A stretch of 64,000 nt of DNA from Flexivirga caeni (GTDB lineage: Bacteria > Actinomycetota > Actinomycetes > Actinomycetales > Dermatophilaceae): contig NZ_RJJQ01000002.1 of the NCBI RefSeq assembly GCF_003724155.1, forward strand, positions 248,001-312,000, read 5' to 3'. The notes beneath the pieces were generated by a model. The model ran no database searches and was not told where the DNA came from. It saw only the letters and a program-made list of their open reading frames with translations. How positions within the stretch are numbered: position 1 is the stretch's first letter; every line of letters begins with the position of its first letter. Shown here in pieces: positions 15,698 to 23,778 of this stretch. The position numbers were made by a program, and so were the translations under genes.

Positions 15698-18600
15698 TCA
15701 TCGGCGGGGGCCGTCGCGGCCGCGGTCGAGGGGTGTTGCGGGCCGGCGTCGCTGCTGCTCGGCGCCGGAGAGTGTCGCGGTGCTAGCGGCGACCGGTGCC
15801 CCCGGCGGCTGCAACAGGTCGAGCTTGGCGACGAGGCGGTAGCGCAGGTCCTGGGCAGGCAACTGACCGAGCGGCTGCGCACCAACGAGTTCGCGTACCG
15901 CGGCCGCGACATCGTGGCCCTGGGCGGTGGCCTCGTCGAGCATCATCGCCAACGCCTTCCAATCGCTTTGTTCGACCAGCCGGGGATCCACGCTGTCGGC
16001 GAACTCTGCCCACCGGATCTGCGCGTCTTTGGATTTGGCCTGGATGCGTTTCTTGGTGTCTTGTGCCTGGTCCCTGCCGTCCTGGGCAGCCTTGCGCGGG
16101 TCGTCGGTGAATGCTCGAGCGGCAGAGAGGACCTCTTGCTGTGCGCGGCGGGTGCTGACCTTGAGCCGGTTGCTCACCTGCGCGATGCCCGACTCCCAGA
16201 ACCGAGCCGGCCGGGCGGCGATGATCTTCGCGGCGGTGGAAAGTGCCTGGGCCGCAGGCAGGTTGGTCAGGCGCTCCTGCAGCAGTGTTTCGGCCAACGG
16301 GACGCGGTCGAAGAGCATTCCGTGCAGTCGCTCGGGGCCGAAAGCTCCGGCGAGTTCGGCGGGGTCGAAACCGGCTGGGAACAGGGCTTGTTCGGAATCC
16401 ATCCCGTGCTGGGCGAGCAGCCAGAAGTCACGCTCGGCGGCCACCTGGCCGCCGGCGTCGGCGTCCGTGGCCACGACCGGGTTGCGGCCGAGGCGTGCCA
16501 GCTGGTCGGCTTGTTCTTCGGTCAGCGAAGTGCCCAACGGCGCGACGCCCACGCAGTCGTCCGTCGAGACGGTGACGGCGATCGCGTCCATGGGCCCTTC
16601 AACCAGGACAGGCGTGGCGCCCGCGGCGAGTCGGTACGTGCCGGCGACGTACAACTGCTCGCCCTTGACGAAGAGCGCCGTTTCGGCCGTGTTGAGGTAC
16701 TTCGGTCCAGCCTTGTCCTCGTCGGTCAGATCTGGGTGCCGGCGGCCGACGAAGCCGAGGACGACGTCGGGTCCCCCGAACGGGACGGGCTGGAAGTCCC
16801 TCCACCCGTCGCGTCGGTGGATGATCGGCATGACCAAGCGGTTGACGAACCGGTCACGCAGTCGACCCTGCTGGTTGTAGATGGCGACGTTCGCGGCGAT
16901 CATCTCCTGGTCGGTCACGCCCTGGGCGCGCAGGTGCGTGATGAGGGTGTCCCAACCGGGCGGTGCGAAACCGGGCCGGAGCTCGAGGTCGCCGACCAGG
17001 TTGACGCCGAACCGGTCCCGCAGGTGCTGTGCAGCCCATGAGTCGGGCAACGACTTCTCGTAGAACTGCAGGGTGAGCTCGTTGATCTGCGCGATGCGAT
17101 CGGGAGTGACCTGGCTTTCCAGGATGCGGTTGGCCCGCTCGGATGCCTGCTCGAGTTGACGCTCGGACGGTTCGAGGGGACCCATGGCGTCGCGACGGAG
17201 CGCGGCGAACGCCAAACCCTGTGCGGGTTCCGCCTCTGGGGTGGGGCCACCCCGGTCGAGTTCGATCGGTTCGGTGTCGCCCAGGTCGAGATCCCACGGC
17301 ATGTCGTCGTCGCTGGGCGGCGGCGCGTCGACGACATATTCCGGTACCGGGTCGGCGCTTTCGGTGATCTGTCCATCGGTGACGGGCTGCTCGGCCGCCC
17401 AGGCATCCTCGGGGGGCTGCTCGTAGTCGCGCTCGTCGTAGCGGTCCTCGTCGGGGATGGGGTCCATGGCCACCTGCACCCGCCACAGCAGCGCCTGGCA
17501 CCAGTCGACGTCGATGTCGTGCAGCTGGTCGGGTACTCCGGACAGCAGCGCCTGGACCGTCCAACCGCGTTGGATGGCGTGGTCGACCGCGGCGACGAGG
17601 GCCGGCCAGGAGGTGCTCGCGCGCACCTGCGCTGCGCGATCGGGGCCGAGCAGATCGGGCAGTTTGTCCGACCAGTCCGTCGTCAGCGACTCGTCGGCGC
17701 CAGTGGTGGTGGCAGCCCCGAGATGTGCTGAGATGCGCCACCACAGGGCCGCGGCCGCGTGGTCGTCGGGCAGCACGCCTTCCTCGGCGGCGCGGTGCAG
17801 CACCGCCCGGGCGGGGACGCCCGCGCGGGACATGGAGGCCAGGTGTTCGGCCAGGACGGGTGCGTAGCTGTCGCGCAGCACCTGCGGTGCGATCTGGCGC
17901 AACAATGGCGCCCACTCATCGGTGGCGGGGGAGCGGCCACCGAGTGCACGGTGGTGCAATCCGGATTGCCAGCGGGCGACGGCCTTTTGGAGTTGCTGCG
18001 GACCGGTCGGGCGACGGTCGTCCGGGTCGACGTGCATGGCGGCGCGCCATACCGCGACCTCTGCCACGACCGCGTCGGTCGGGCGGGCGGCGCCGGCGGG
18101 CACCCAGTTGGGTGCCGTGGGATCGTGCGCGGCCGCATCGCCGACGACGGATGCGCGATCGCGGACCAGTTGGTCACGGGCGGTCAGATAGGGACCCCAC
18201 TCTTTGTGCGTGACCAGGGCCTTCGGGACCGCCGGAATCCACGGCAGCGGGCCTTGCCCGGCATCGCGCAGCCCGGATGGGTCCAGGCGCCAGTCCAGCA
18301 CGGCGGCCACATCGTCGGCGGTCGTGAGCTCGCGGCGGGCGGCGGCAGCCTGAAGAGTGTCGATCGGATCCTTACCCGATGCGCCGATCAGGATCAGGTG
18401 TGCGCGCAGCGCTGGCCAGGCCGGTTCATTGGTCACTCCGGGAACGGCCCGTTCGGCGCCTGCCTCCAGCGCGGAGACGGCGGGCTCGCCGAGCAGGTCC
18501 TCGGCCGCGAAGTAGAGCGCGTCCTGGTATCGGGAGGCGGCGGCACCCAGCAGCTCGGCCGGGTCCGCGGCGTCGCGCAGCAGCGTGGTCGCCGAGCGTG

Positions 18601-21562
18601 CGGACCCGTCGTTGGCGACCATCGCCTCCAGTTCGTCGGTGGCCGTGGGCGGCACCACCAGGTCGGGGTGCACCACCGAGTGCGGGTCGCCGTCGGATGC
18701 GACCTGCAGGTACAGGTGGTTGGCGCGGCGGGCGCGCGATAGGGCGGTGTACAGCTCCTGGCGGGTCTCCTCCCCGGAGAACAGCCCGTGGCAGGTGTCA
18801 GAGGTGGCGCCCTGGGCGGCGTTGGTGGTGGTGGCGTAGCCCAGCTCGACGGATGCGGCGACGTAGTCGGCCGGCACTGTTACGTGCAGGTTGGCGTCGA
18901 GCCGGCGCAGCCTCAGGCTGCCGGTGCGGGTGATCTTCTCCAGGGTCCACCGGTCGCCGTTCTTGACCCAGTCGCTGGAGCTGACCCGCAAGTCGCGGCG
19001 GTTGGCCCGTGTGATCAGCACGTCGCCGATGCTGGCGTCGTTGCCGTCGGCCAGGTGGACGGTGCGCGCCCGGGCTCGAGGATTCGTGCCGCCCTCGTCG
19101 GCCAGCCGGTGGGCGCGGGCTCGTTGGTTGAGTTGGCTGACCAGGTCGCGGGTGGGGGCGAGCATGATCGCGTCCAGGCCGGCCGTGCGGTCGGTGGCCC
19201 AGGCGGTGAATACGGCCTCGGTCATGGTGGCCATGTCACCGACGTGGACCCGGCCGTGGTCCAGGTAGTACCCCAGGCCCTCGGGTTTGCCAGCGCGCAG
19301 GGCGAGGCTTGCCGCCCCTTCGGCGACGTTGACGGTGCCGTCGGCGTTGACGAACCGGTGCAGTTCGCTGAGCTGGAGCGCGCCGTGGGTGGCTTGGATG
19401 TCCCGCAGTACGCCGCCGGCGCCGATCGCGGACAGCTGTTGGTCATCGCCGATGAGCCGGACGCTGCCGCCTTTGCTGAGGATGTAGCTGACGGCGCGGT
19501 CGAGGGAGAGGGTGTCGGCGGTGCCTGCTTCGTCGATGACCACGAGCGTGGTGTTGTCGATGTGCTTGACCCAGTCGGGCAGGATCCCCTTCTGCAGGGA
19601 GTCGGTCAGTTTCGCCAGCGTGTCGGTCTGCACACCGATCTCGCCGTGCAGGATCTTCGCGGCACCGGCCCGCGGGGCCAGTCCGACGACGGTGCCTCCA
19701 CCATTGGCCCAGGCGGTGGTGAGGGCCTTCATCGCGGTGGTCTTGCCGCTGCCGGCGGGGGCGATCGCCAGCTGCACTCGGCGGCCGGACATCGCCATTT
19801 CTCGTACGAGGGTGACCTGCCCGGCGTTCAGGTCCGGGCCGTTGGCGGACTGCTCGAGCAGGGCAAGGTCGACGTCGTTGGCCGCGACCCGCATGCCGTC
19901 GACGCGGCCGGCCGCACTGACGAGGCGCTCTTCGGCGTCCAGTACGTCGCGCGAGGTGAACATCGTCGCACCCGCGACGTCGTACACGCTGGTGCCGTCC
20001 CGCCGACACAACTTGGCGGGTTCGGTGAGGTCGTCGACCGGGCGGGCAAGGTTGATCGACCGCTCTGTGAGGACCGTCGCGACCAGTGCGTCGACGGTCG
20101 GCTCGATCAGTTCACCGGGCAGGTTGGCGGCGCGCACCTGGCGCTGCGCCTCGGCGCGCACATGCCATGTCTGCCAGTGAGCCCGACGATTCTGCAGGTT
20201 GTCGACGATCCGATCGGCAGTGCTCGCCACCCATGCCGGGGTGATCTGCTCGGCTTCCTTGGCTGAAGGCGACAGTGCGGTCCGGATCATCTGAGTCAGC
20301 TTTTTCTCGCCGCCGAGGACCGCGATGGCGTCCGCCCGCCAGGTCCGTCGCTGCTCGCCGATGCTGCGCGGCTCGTGCTTGGCCTCACGTGTTTCAAGGG
20401 TGGCCTGCTGCGCCAGCTGCAAGGCCTCGACCGGCGACGGCGGCCGGTTGTGGGTGCGTTGGAACTGGGCGGCCAACTCGTTGCGGCGCACGTCGATGCG
20501 GGCACGGCGGGTGGACCACGCATTGTTGAGCTGTGCGTCGACGCCGACGATCTCGCGGATGGGTCGCTTGCGTGTGTCGGTGCCCGCTCGTTCCTCGAAT
20601 TGCACGCCGAGGCGTTGCCGCAGGTACTTCTCCAACGCGGTGTTGTACGTCTCGGAGATGCTGACCATTGCCTTGAACAGCACCCTGCCGTCGATGCTGA
20701 GCCAGCGACCGTCGTCGGTCTGCACCTTGTTGGCGATGGCGATGTGGCTGTGCAGGTCTGGGTCGCCAGCCCGGCTGTCGCGGTGCGTGAACGCCGTGGC
20801 CACCATCCCTTGCACGTCGACCTGGCGGACGCCGTTGGTGCCGGTGCGGCTGTACAAGGCGTGCGTCTCCAGGAAGCGCAGCGCGTCGGCGACCGCGTCG
20901 TGATGGGCTTGTTCGATGATCGCGGCGACGGGGGTATCGGCTACCGCCCAGAGCGTCGACACGGATTTCACCGGGGAGAAAGTGACGTCATACCCGGCGA
21001 CGGCGCGGGTCTGCGGGCGGGAGTGTTTGGCGACGGTGGCGGCGAGTTCGCGGGCGTCTTCGGGCTGGCGGCCATGCTCGCGCTGGAAGACCTCGCGGGC
21101 AACTTCGGTGCGGATGGTCGCGCGCTGTTCGGGGGTGAGCGGTGCATCCCGCTTGAGCCCCTCTCGCTCGTTGAGGTCGCCCATCCGCTCGGCGACTTCT
21201 TTGCGGAAGTCGCTGATGTCGTTGTCGTAGACCTTGAACGGCGACCCCAGCCGGGTGATCGCCTCATAGTCCTGCTTTTTCAGGTCGGGGCCGGCGAGGT
21301 TCGCCTTCCGCTGCGCGGCCAGCGGGTGATGGCCCGAACCGAAGAGCGCCTGCATCTGTTCGGCGGTCACCGTGTCGCCGGCGGACAACCCATCGATCCC
21401 GGTCATGCCGGAGCCGACCCACTTGCCGGGCGTTTCGCCTCGCTCGGTGTAGTAGCTCGCCAGACCCGTATAGCCCTTCTCGGTGCTGTCCATCGCAGCG
21501 ACTTGCCGGGTCAGGTAGTCGTACCCGGACCCGGCAGTCAGCTTGTGGACGCTGGCGGTCAT
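15698..21562 (-). CDS. MobF relaxase-helicase-primase fusion
   Basis: 1954 residues. The TrwC-type relaxase domain covers about residues 1-330: candidate catalytic Tyr at 14/16, YDVTFSPVKSV at 191, and His ligands H260, H271 and H273 (DLHSHIAIANKV). A RecD-like helicase spans about 560-980, with P-loop APAGSGKTT near 600, VVIDEAGTAD near 676, GDDQQLSAIG, and LYTALSRARR. A DnaG-type primase catalytic core occupies about 1490-1760: DRFVNRLVMPI, PKYLNTAET, VEGPMDA as the TOPRIM Glu near 1654, and DADAGG near 1700. No primase zinc finger is seen. The relaxase nicks oriT and stays bound to the strand, the helicase unwinds it, and the primase would prime it. It overlaps the upstream small gene by ATGA. 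Confidence 0.92.
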   Translation of the reverse strand: MTASVHKLTAGSGYDYLTRQVAAMDSTEKGYTGLASYYTERGETPGKWVGSGMTGIDGLSAGDTVTAEQMQALFGSGHHPLAAQRKANLAGPDLKKQDYEAITRLGSPFKVYDNDISDFRKEVAERMGDLNEREGLKRDAPLTPEQRATIRTEVAREVFQREHGRQPEDARELAATVAKHSRPQTRAVAGYDVTFSPVKSVSTLWAVADTPVAAIIEQAHHDAVADALRFLETHALYSRTGTNGVRQVDVQGMVATAFTHRDSRAGDPDLHSHIAIANKVQTDDGRWLSIDGRVLFKAMVSISETYNTALEKYLRQRLGVQFEERAGTDTRKRPIREIVGVDAQLNNAWSTRRARIDVRRNELAAQFQRTHNRPPSPVEALQLAQQATLETREAKHEPRSIGEQRRTWRADAIAVLGGEKKLTQMIRTALSPSAKEAEQITPAWVASTADRIVDNLQNRRAHWQTWHVRAEAQRQVRAANLPGELIEPTVDALVATVLTERSINLARPVDDLTEPAKLCRRDGTSVYDVAGATMFTSRDVLDAEERLVSAAGRVDGMRVAANDVDLALLEQSANGPDLNAGQVTLVREMAMSGRRVQLAIAPAGSGKTTAMKALTTAWANGGGTVVGLAPRAGAAKILHGEIGVQTDTLAKLTDSLQKGILPDWVKHIDNTTLVVIDEAGTADTLSLDRAVSYILSKGGSVRLIGDDQQLSAIGAGGVLRDIQATHGALQLSELHRFVNADGTVNVAEGAASLALRAGKPEGLGYYLDHGRVHVGDMATMTEAVFTAWATDRTAGLDAIMLAPTRDLVSQLNQRARAHRLADEGGTNPRARARTVHLADGNDASIGDVLITRANRRDLRVSSSDWVKNGDRWTLEKITRTGSLRLRRLDANLHVTVPADYVAASVELGYATTTNAAQGATSDTCHGLFSGEETRQELYTALSRARRANHLYLQVASDGDPHSVVHPDLVVPPTATDELEAMVANDGSARSATTLLRDAADPAELLGAAASRYQDALYFAAEDLLGEPAVSALEAGAERAVPGVTNEPAWPALRAHLILIGASGKDPIDTLQAAAARRELTTADDVAAVLDWRLDPSGLRDAGQGPLPWIPAVPKALVTHKEWGPYLTARDQLVRDRASVVGDAAAHDPTAPNWVPAGAARPTDAVVAEVAVWRAAMHVDPDDRRPTGPQQLQKAVARWQSGLHHRALGGRSPATDEWAPLLRQIAPQVLRDSYAPVLAEHLASMSRAGVPARAVLHRAAEEGVLPDDHAAAALWWRISAHLGAATTTGADESLTTDWSDKLPDLLGPDRAAQVRASTSWPALVAAVDHAIQRGWTVQALLSGVPDQLHDIDVDWCQALLWRVQVAMDPIPDEDRYDERDYEQPPEDAWAAEQPVTDGQITESADPVPEYVVDAPPPSDDDMPWDLDLGDTEPIELDRGGPTPEAEPAQGLAFAALRRDAMGPLEPSERQLEQASERANRILESQVTPDRIAQINELTLQFYEKSLPDSWAAQHLRDRFGVNLVGDLELRPGFAPPGWDTLITHLRAQGVTDQEMIAANVAIYNQQGRLRDRFVNRLVMPIIHRRDGWRDFQPVPFGGPDVVLGFVGRRHPDLTDEDKAGPKYLNTAETALFVKGEQLYVAGTYRLAAGATPVLVEGPMDAIAVTVSTDDCVGVAPLGTSLTEEQADQLARLGRNPVVATDADAGGQVAAERDFWLLAQHGMDSEQALFPAGFDPAELAGAFGPERLHGMLFDRVPLAETLLQERLTNLPAAQALSTAAKIIAARPARFWESGIAQVSNRLKVSTRRAQQEVLSAARAFTDDPRKAAQDGRDQAQDTKKRIQAKSKDAQIRWAEFADSVDPRLVEQSDWKALAMMLDEATAQGHDVAAAVRELVGAQPLGQLPAQDLRYRLVAKLDLLQPPGAPVAASTATLSGAEQQRRRPATPLDRGRDGPRR

Positions 21563-21933
21563 GCCGTGACGAGCTCCCGCAGTCGCCGGCCAATCGCGGC
21601 CGCGTAGACCTCGCGAACGGTGGCCGCGGCGATGAATGCCCGGCGTCCCGCGTCACACCGGCCGTGCACTCGAGCAGGGTGAATGGCGATCAGGACGTGG
21701 ACGTGCAGCTGGCGGGATGAGCAATCGGGCACGCATCCGCCCGGCGCCCGGTCGAAGGCTGGTATGCCGACCGCGTCAAGTGCATCGTTGGCCGCCATAC
21801 GGTGGGCATCGAGGACTTGGGACCGCACGGACTGGTCGACCAGTGACGACAGGACGCCGACGCTCGGATCGGCGAAAAAGGTGACATTGACCCCTCGCGG
21901 GTCCTGTCGGGATCGAAGAACCACGTTTGCCAT
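21559..21933 (-). CDS. Stand-alone degenerate relaxase-like protein
   Basis: 124 residues, read just before the relaxase and coupled to it by ATGA. It aligns with residues 191-318 of the neighbouring relaxase. NVTFFADPSVGVLSSLVD matches DVTFSPVKSVSTLWAVAD, then AHRMAANDALDAV matches AHHDAVADALRFL, then QLHVHVLIA matches DLHSHIAIA, and VREVYAAAIGRRLREL matches ISETYNTALEKYLRQRL. Two His of the HUH site remain (H77, H79) but the third His and the catalytic Tyr segment are missing. It may be a non-catalytic oriT-binding or regulatory partner. The homology rests on my by-eye alignment. Confidence 0.75.
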   Translation of the reverse strand: MANVVLRSRQDPRGVNVTFFADPSVGVLSSLVDQSVRSQVLDAHRMAANDALDAVGIPAFDRAPGGCVPDCSSRQLHVHVLIAIHPARVHGRCDAGRRAFIAAATVREVYAAAIGRRLRELVTA

Positions 21934-22184
21934 GTCCGCCGCAAGTCGCGGGCGTCGACCCCGCGCTCAATGGTTGAAAAATCAAGCACCGAGAATGCAA
22001 GAGGTGTGTGGGACTTGAGATTGGGGGCGGTGGAGGGGGAACGGGCGTGGTCTGCGTGATCGGGTGACGGTGGTCGGGGGCGGTCGGGGCGGGATTGACG
22101 AGTGCGAGGTGAGCGTGGGGGGCGCTGATGGGTCTTGTGTGCGGTTGAAAGGTGATCGGAGTCGAGAGATGAAGGTGGTCGGCG
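21934..22184. promoter_or_regulatory. Divergent intergenic region, candidate oriT
   Basis: The space between the relaxase operon (leftward) and two rightward genes is the usual place for a MobF origin of transfer. It contains TTGAAAAATCAA (4-base arms around AAAA), an AT-rich patch unusual here, then GAGGTGTGTGGGACTTGAGA and a G-rich stretch with tandem GGTCGGGG units and one GGGGGAACG copy (22035-22043). The exact nic site cannot be read by eye. Promoters for both directions must also be here. Confidence 0.45.
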
Positions 22185-22580
22185 ATGAGCGGTGGTCAGT
22201 CGGTGCGTCAGCAGGCGCGGCGTGCGGCGATGGCGGCGCAGACGAAACGCAAGAAGGAGGCCGAAGCGCAGGATCGCCGTCGCCGTGACCTGGCGGTCAA
22301 GGTGATGATCGGGTTGAAGGAGCGCGACGCCTGCGAGCTGGACGCGGCGCGTGCGCTGCGTCGGCTGGTGGAGGACGAGAAGCTGACGATGAAGGAGGCG
22401 ATCCAGTGGTGCGGAGGGGAGTTGACCGTCAGTCAGGGGTCGCGGCTGAAGGCATTGGCGGCCGACGCGGCCGGTGTCGGTGCGACCGATGACGATGCAG
22501 CGGTGATGCCGGGGCCGCACCGGCATCACCCGAGGACGGGTCATGAGGTGAGGTGGCGCGATGGCCGGGCGACGCATTGA
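22185..22580 (+). CDS. Small basic protein, possible relaxosome accessory
   Basis: 131 residues. The N-terminal 35 residues are extremely basic (RQQARRAAMAAQTKRKKEAE) and would form a charged helix. The central region, about 38-90, is helical (DLAVKVMIGLKERD, CELDAARALRRLVEDEKL) and includes an MKEAIQWCG segment. The tail is His/Arg-rich. Location opposite the relaxase across the putative oriT suggests a DNA-binding accessory factor, but no family is recognised. It overlaps the next gene by 20 bases. Confidence 0.7.
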   Translation: MSGGQSVRQQARRAAMAAQTKRKKEAEAQDRRRRDLAVKVMIGLKERDACELDAARALRRLVEDEKLTMKEAIQWCGGELTVSQGSRLKALAADAAGVGATDDDAAVMPGPHRHHPRTGHEVRWRDGRATH

Positions 22581-23067
22581 CCCGGCAGGGCTGGCGGGCT
22601 TCGCGGCGGCGTTGGGTGATGTCGAGGTGGTGCGGCGGTACGCCACGAAGGTGGTGCGGGTGCCCGGGAGCGACTGCCTGTGGTGGACGGGCGCGGTCAG
22701 TGGCCGGGGTCACGGGCGATTTTGGTTCGCGGATGGTCGGTGCATCGTCGCGCACCGGTTCGCCTTCGGCTTACAACGCGGCGTCCAGGAGCTCGAGGAC
22801 GCCAGGGTACTGGGGCATCGCTGTGACAACCCGCTGTGCCAGCGAGTCGCGCCCGGACATGTGGTGGTCTCTTCGGCCCAGGAGAACCGGCGCGAGTGGG
22901 CACACCGCAAGGAGGTGGCCGGGTCGCCGTTGGGCGATCCGCGTGGCGCGCGGCGAAGGGCGCGGGCGTTGCGTGACATGGCGCGTCGGGATCCGCGCGA
23001 GGTCGCGGCCGAGCTTGACCGGCTGCGCCGGTTGTATGGCGAGCAGATGCAGTTGCCGCTGGGCTGA
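22561..23067 (+). CDS. HNH-type endonuclease-like protein
   Basis: 168 residues. The middle resembles HNH_3-type nucleases: CLWWTGAVSGRGHGRFWF, then AHRFAFGL, a metal-binding LGHRCDNPLCQ and a closing HVVVSSAQENRREW. The Cys/His arrangement (GHRCDNPLC) is typical of the beta-beta-alpha-metal fold. The C-terminus is a basic helical tail. Many mobile elements carry such homing-like or nicking enzymes; its target is unknown. Transcribed with the preceding small basic protein and ending at a perfect convergent hairpin. Confidence 0.8.
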   Translation: MAGRRIDPAGLAGFAAALGDVEVVRRYATKVVRVPGSDCLWWTGAVSGRGHGRFWFADGRCIVAHRFAFGLQRGVQELEDARVLGHRCDNPLCQRVAPGHVVVSSAQENRREWAHRKEVAGSPLGDPRGARRRARALRDMARRDPREVAAELDRLRRLYGEQMQLPLG

Positions 23068-23076
23068 CGGCGCACG

Positions 23077-23111
23077 CAGCAGGGGACCTGCGAGTTGCTG
23101 GTCCCCTGCTG
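23077..23111. terminator. Convergent hairpin terminator
   Basis: CAGCAGGGGACC (23077-23088) and GGTCCCCTGCTG (23100-23111) form a perfect 12-base stem with an 11-base loop. It lies between the convergent HNH-like gene and the small leftward genes. No T-run follows, so termination efficiency is uncertain. Confidence 0.7.
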
Positions 23112-23135
23112 GATGCGAGTGTGCGCGCTGGATGC

Positions 23136-23381
23136 TCAGGTGCGCAGGCAGGCGACGATCTCGGCGGTGTTAGCGATGCCGGTGAGGGCCGCGCTGAGGG
23201 CGCGTCCGGTGCGGGGAGTGACGGTCAGCTGGTCCCCCTCGATGCGGATGACGACGCGCACTGGTGGGGCGTCGCGGTCCACTGCGGCGGTGATGAGCGT
23301 GCCGTTGCCGTCGTGGAACATCACGGACTCGCCGAGGACGAGGATGCCATCGGGGTGCGCGGTGGGGTCGGGTGCAGTCAT
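23136..23381 (-). CDS. Small hypothetical protein
   Basis: 81 residues, start overlapping the upstream gene's stop by ATGA, with AAGGAG as ribosome binding site. The sequence is mostly beta-like (GILVLGESVMFHDGNGTLIT, VRVVIRIEGDQLTVTPRTG) followed by a helix. No family is recognised. It is the last gene of the three-gene leftward ParB unit, and ends at the convergent hairpin. Confidence 0.7.
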   Translation of the reverse strand: MTAPDPTAHPDGILVLGESVMFHDGNGTLITAAVDRDAPPVRVVIRIEGDQLTVTPRTGRALSAALTGIANTAEIVACLRT

Positions 23382-23698
23382 GAGGTGGGCTCCTTCTCGA
23401 GTCGGATCAGATCAATGCCTTTGCACGTGTAGGGGACAGGCAGACGTCGCACCGCGTCGTCGGGTTCGTCGCTGGCCACCTCGCTGAGGAAGGGCTCCAC
23501 GGTCGTCCGGACGGCGGCGGTTGACGGTCCGGCGACCCATTGCAGGCTCATGTAGCCGTAGCCAGTGCCCCGGCTACAGACCAGGTGGAACCGGGTGTGC
23601 GGGTGCGCTGCGCGCAGGGCACGCCGGATCAGCTTGGCTGTTTCGACGGGGGTCAGCTTTCGCGGTGGTCGCGGCGGCAAGACGATCGGTTGCTCCAT
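23378..23698 (-). CDS. LPD29-like domain protein
   Basis: 106 residues, preceded by GAAGGAGA. The pattern KLIRRALRAAHPHTRFHLVC then GYGYMSLQWVAGPS and a helical segment up to the DDAVRR residues resembles the 'large polyvalent protein associated domain 29' found in mobile elements. In that family the domain often sits in anti-restriction or polyvalent proteins of phages and conjugative elements; its biochemical role is unknown. It lies 80 bases downstream of the ParB gene in the same direction. Confidence 0.7.
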   Translation of the reverse strand: MEQPIVLPPRPPRKLTPVETAKLIRRALRAAHPHTRFHLVCSRGTGYGYMSLQWVAGPSTAAVRTTVEPFLSEVASDEPDDAVRRLPVPYTCKGIDLIRLEKEPTS

Positions 23699-23778
23699 GA
23701 CGGGTATCTCCTTCGTGAGGGCCGGGGCGGTGTGGCGTATACGTCCGCACCGCCCCGGCGTGGTCGTTGCGCGGGGCG

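Noticed and set aside
22035-22043. A fifth GGGGGAACG copy as proof of a shared regulator
   Set aside because: A single 9-base match in 64 kb of GC-rich DNA is expected about once or twice by chance.
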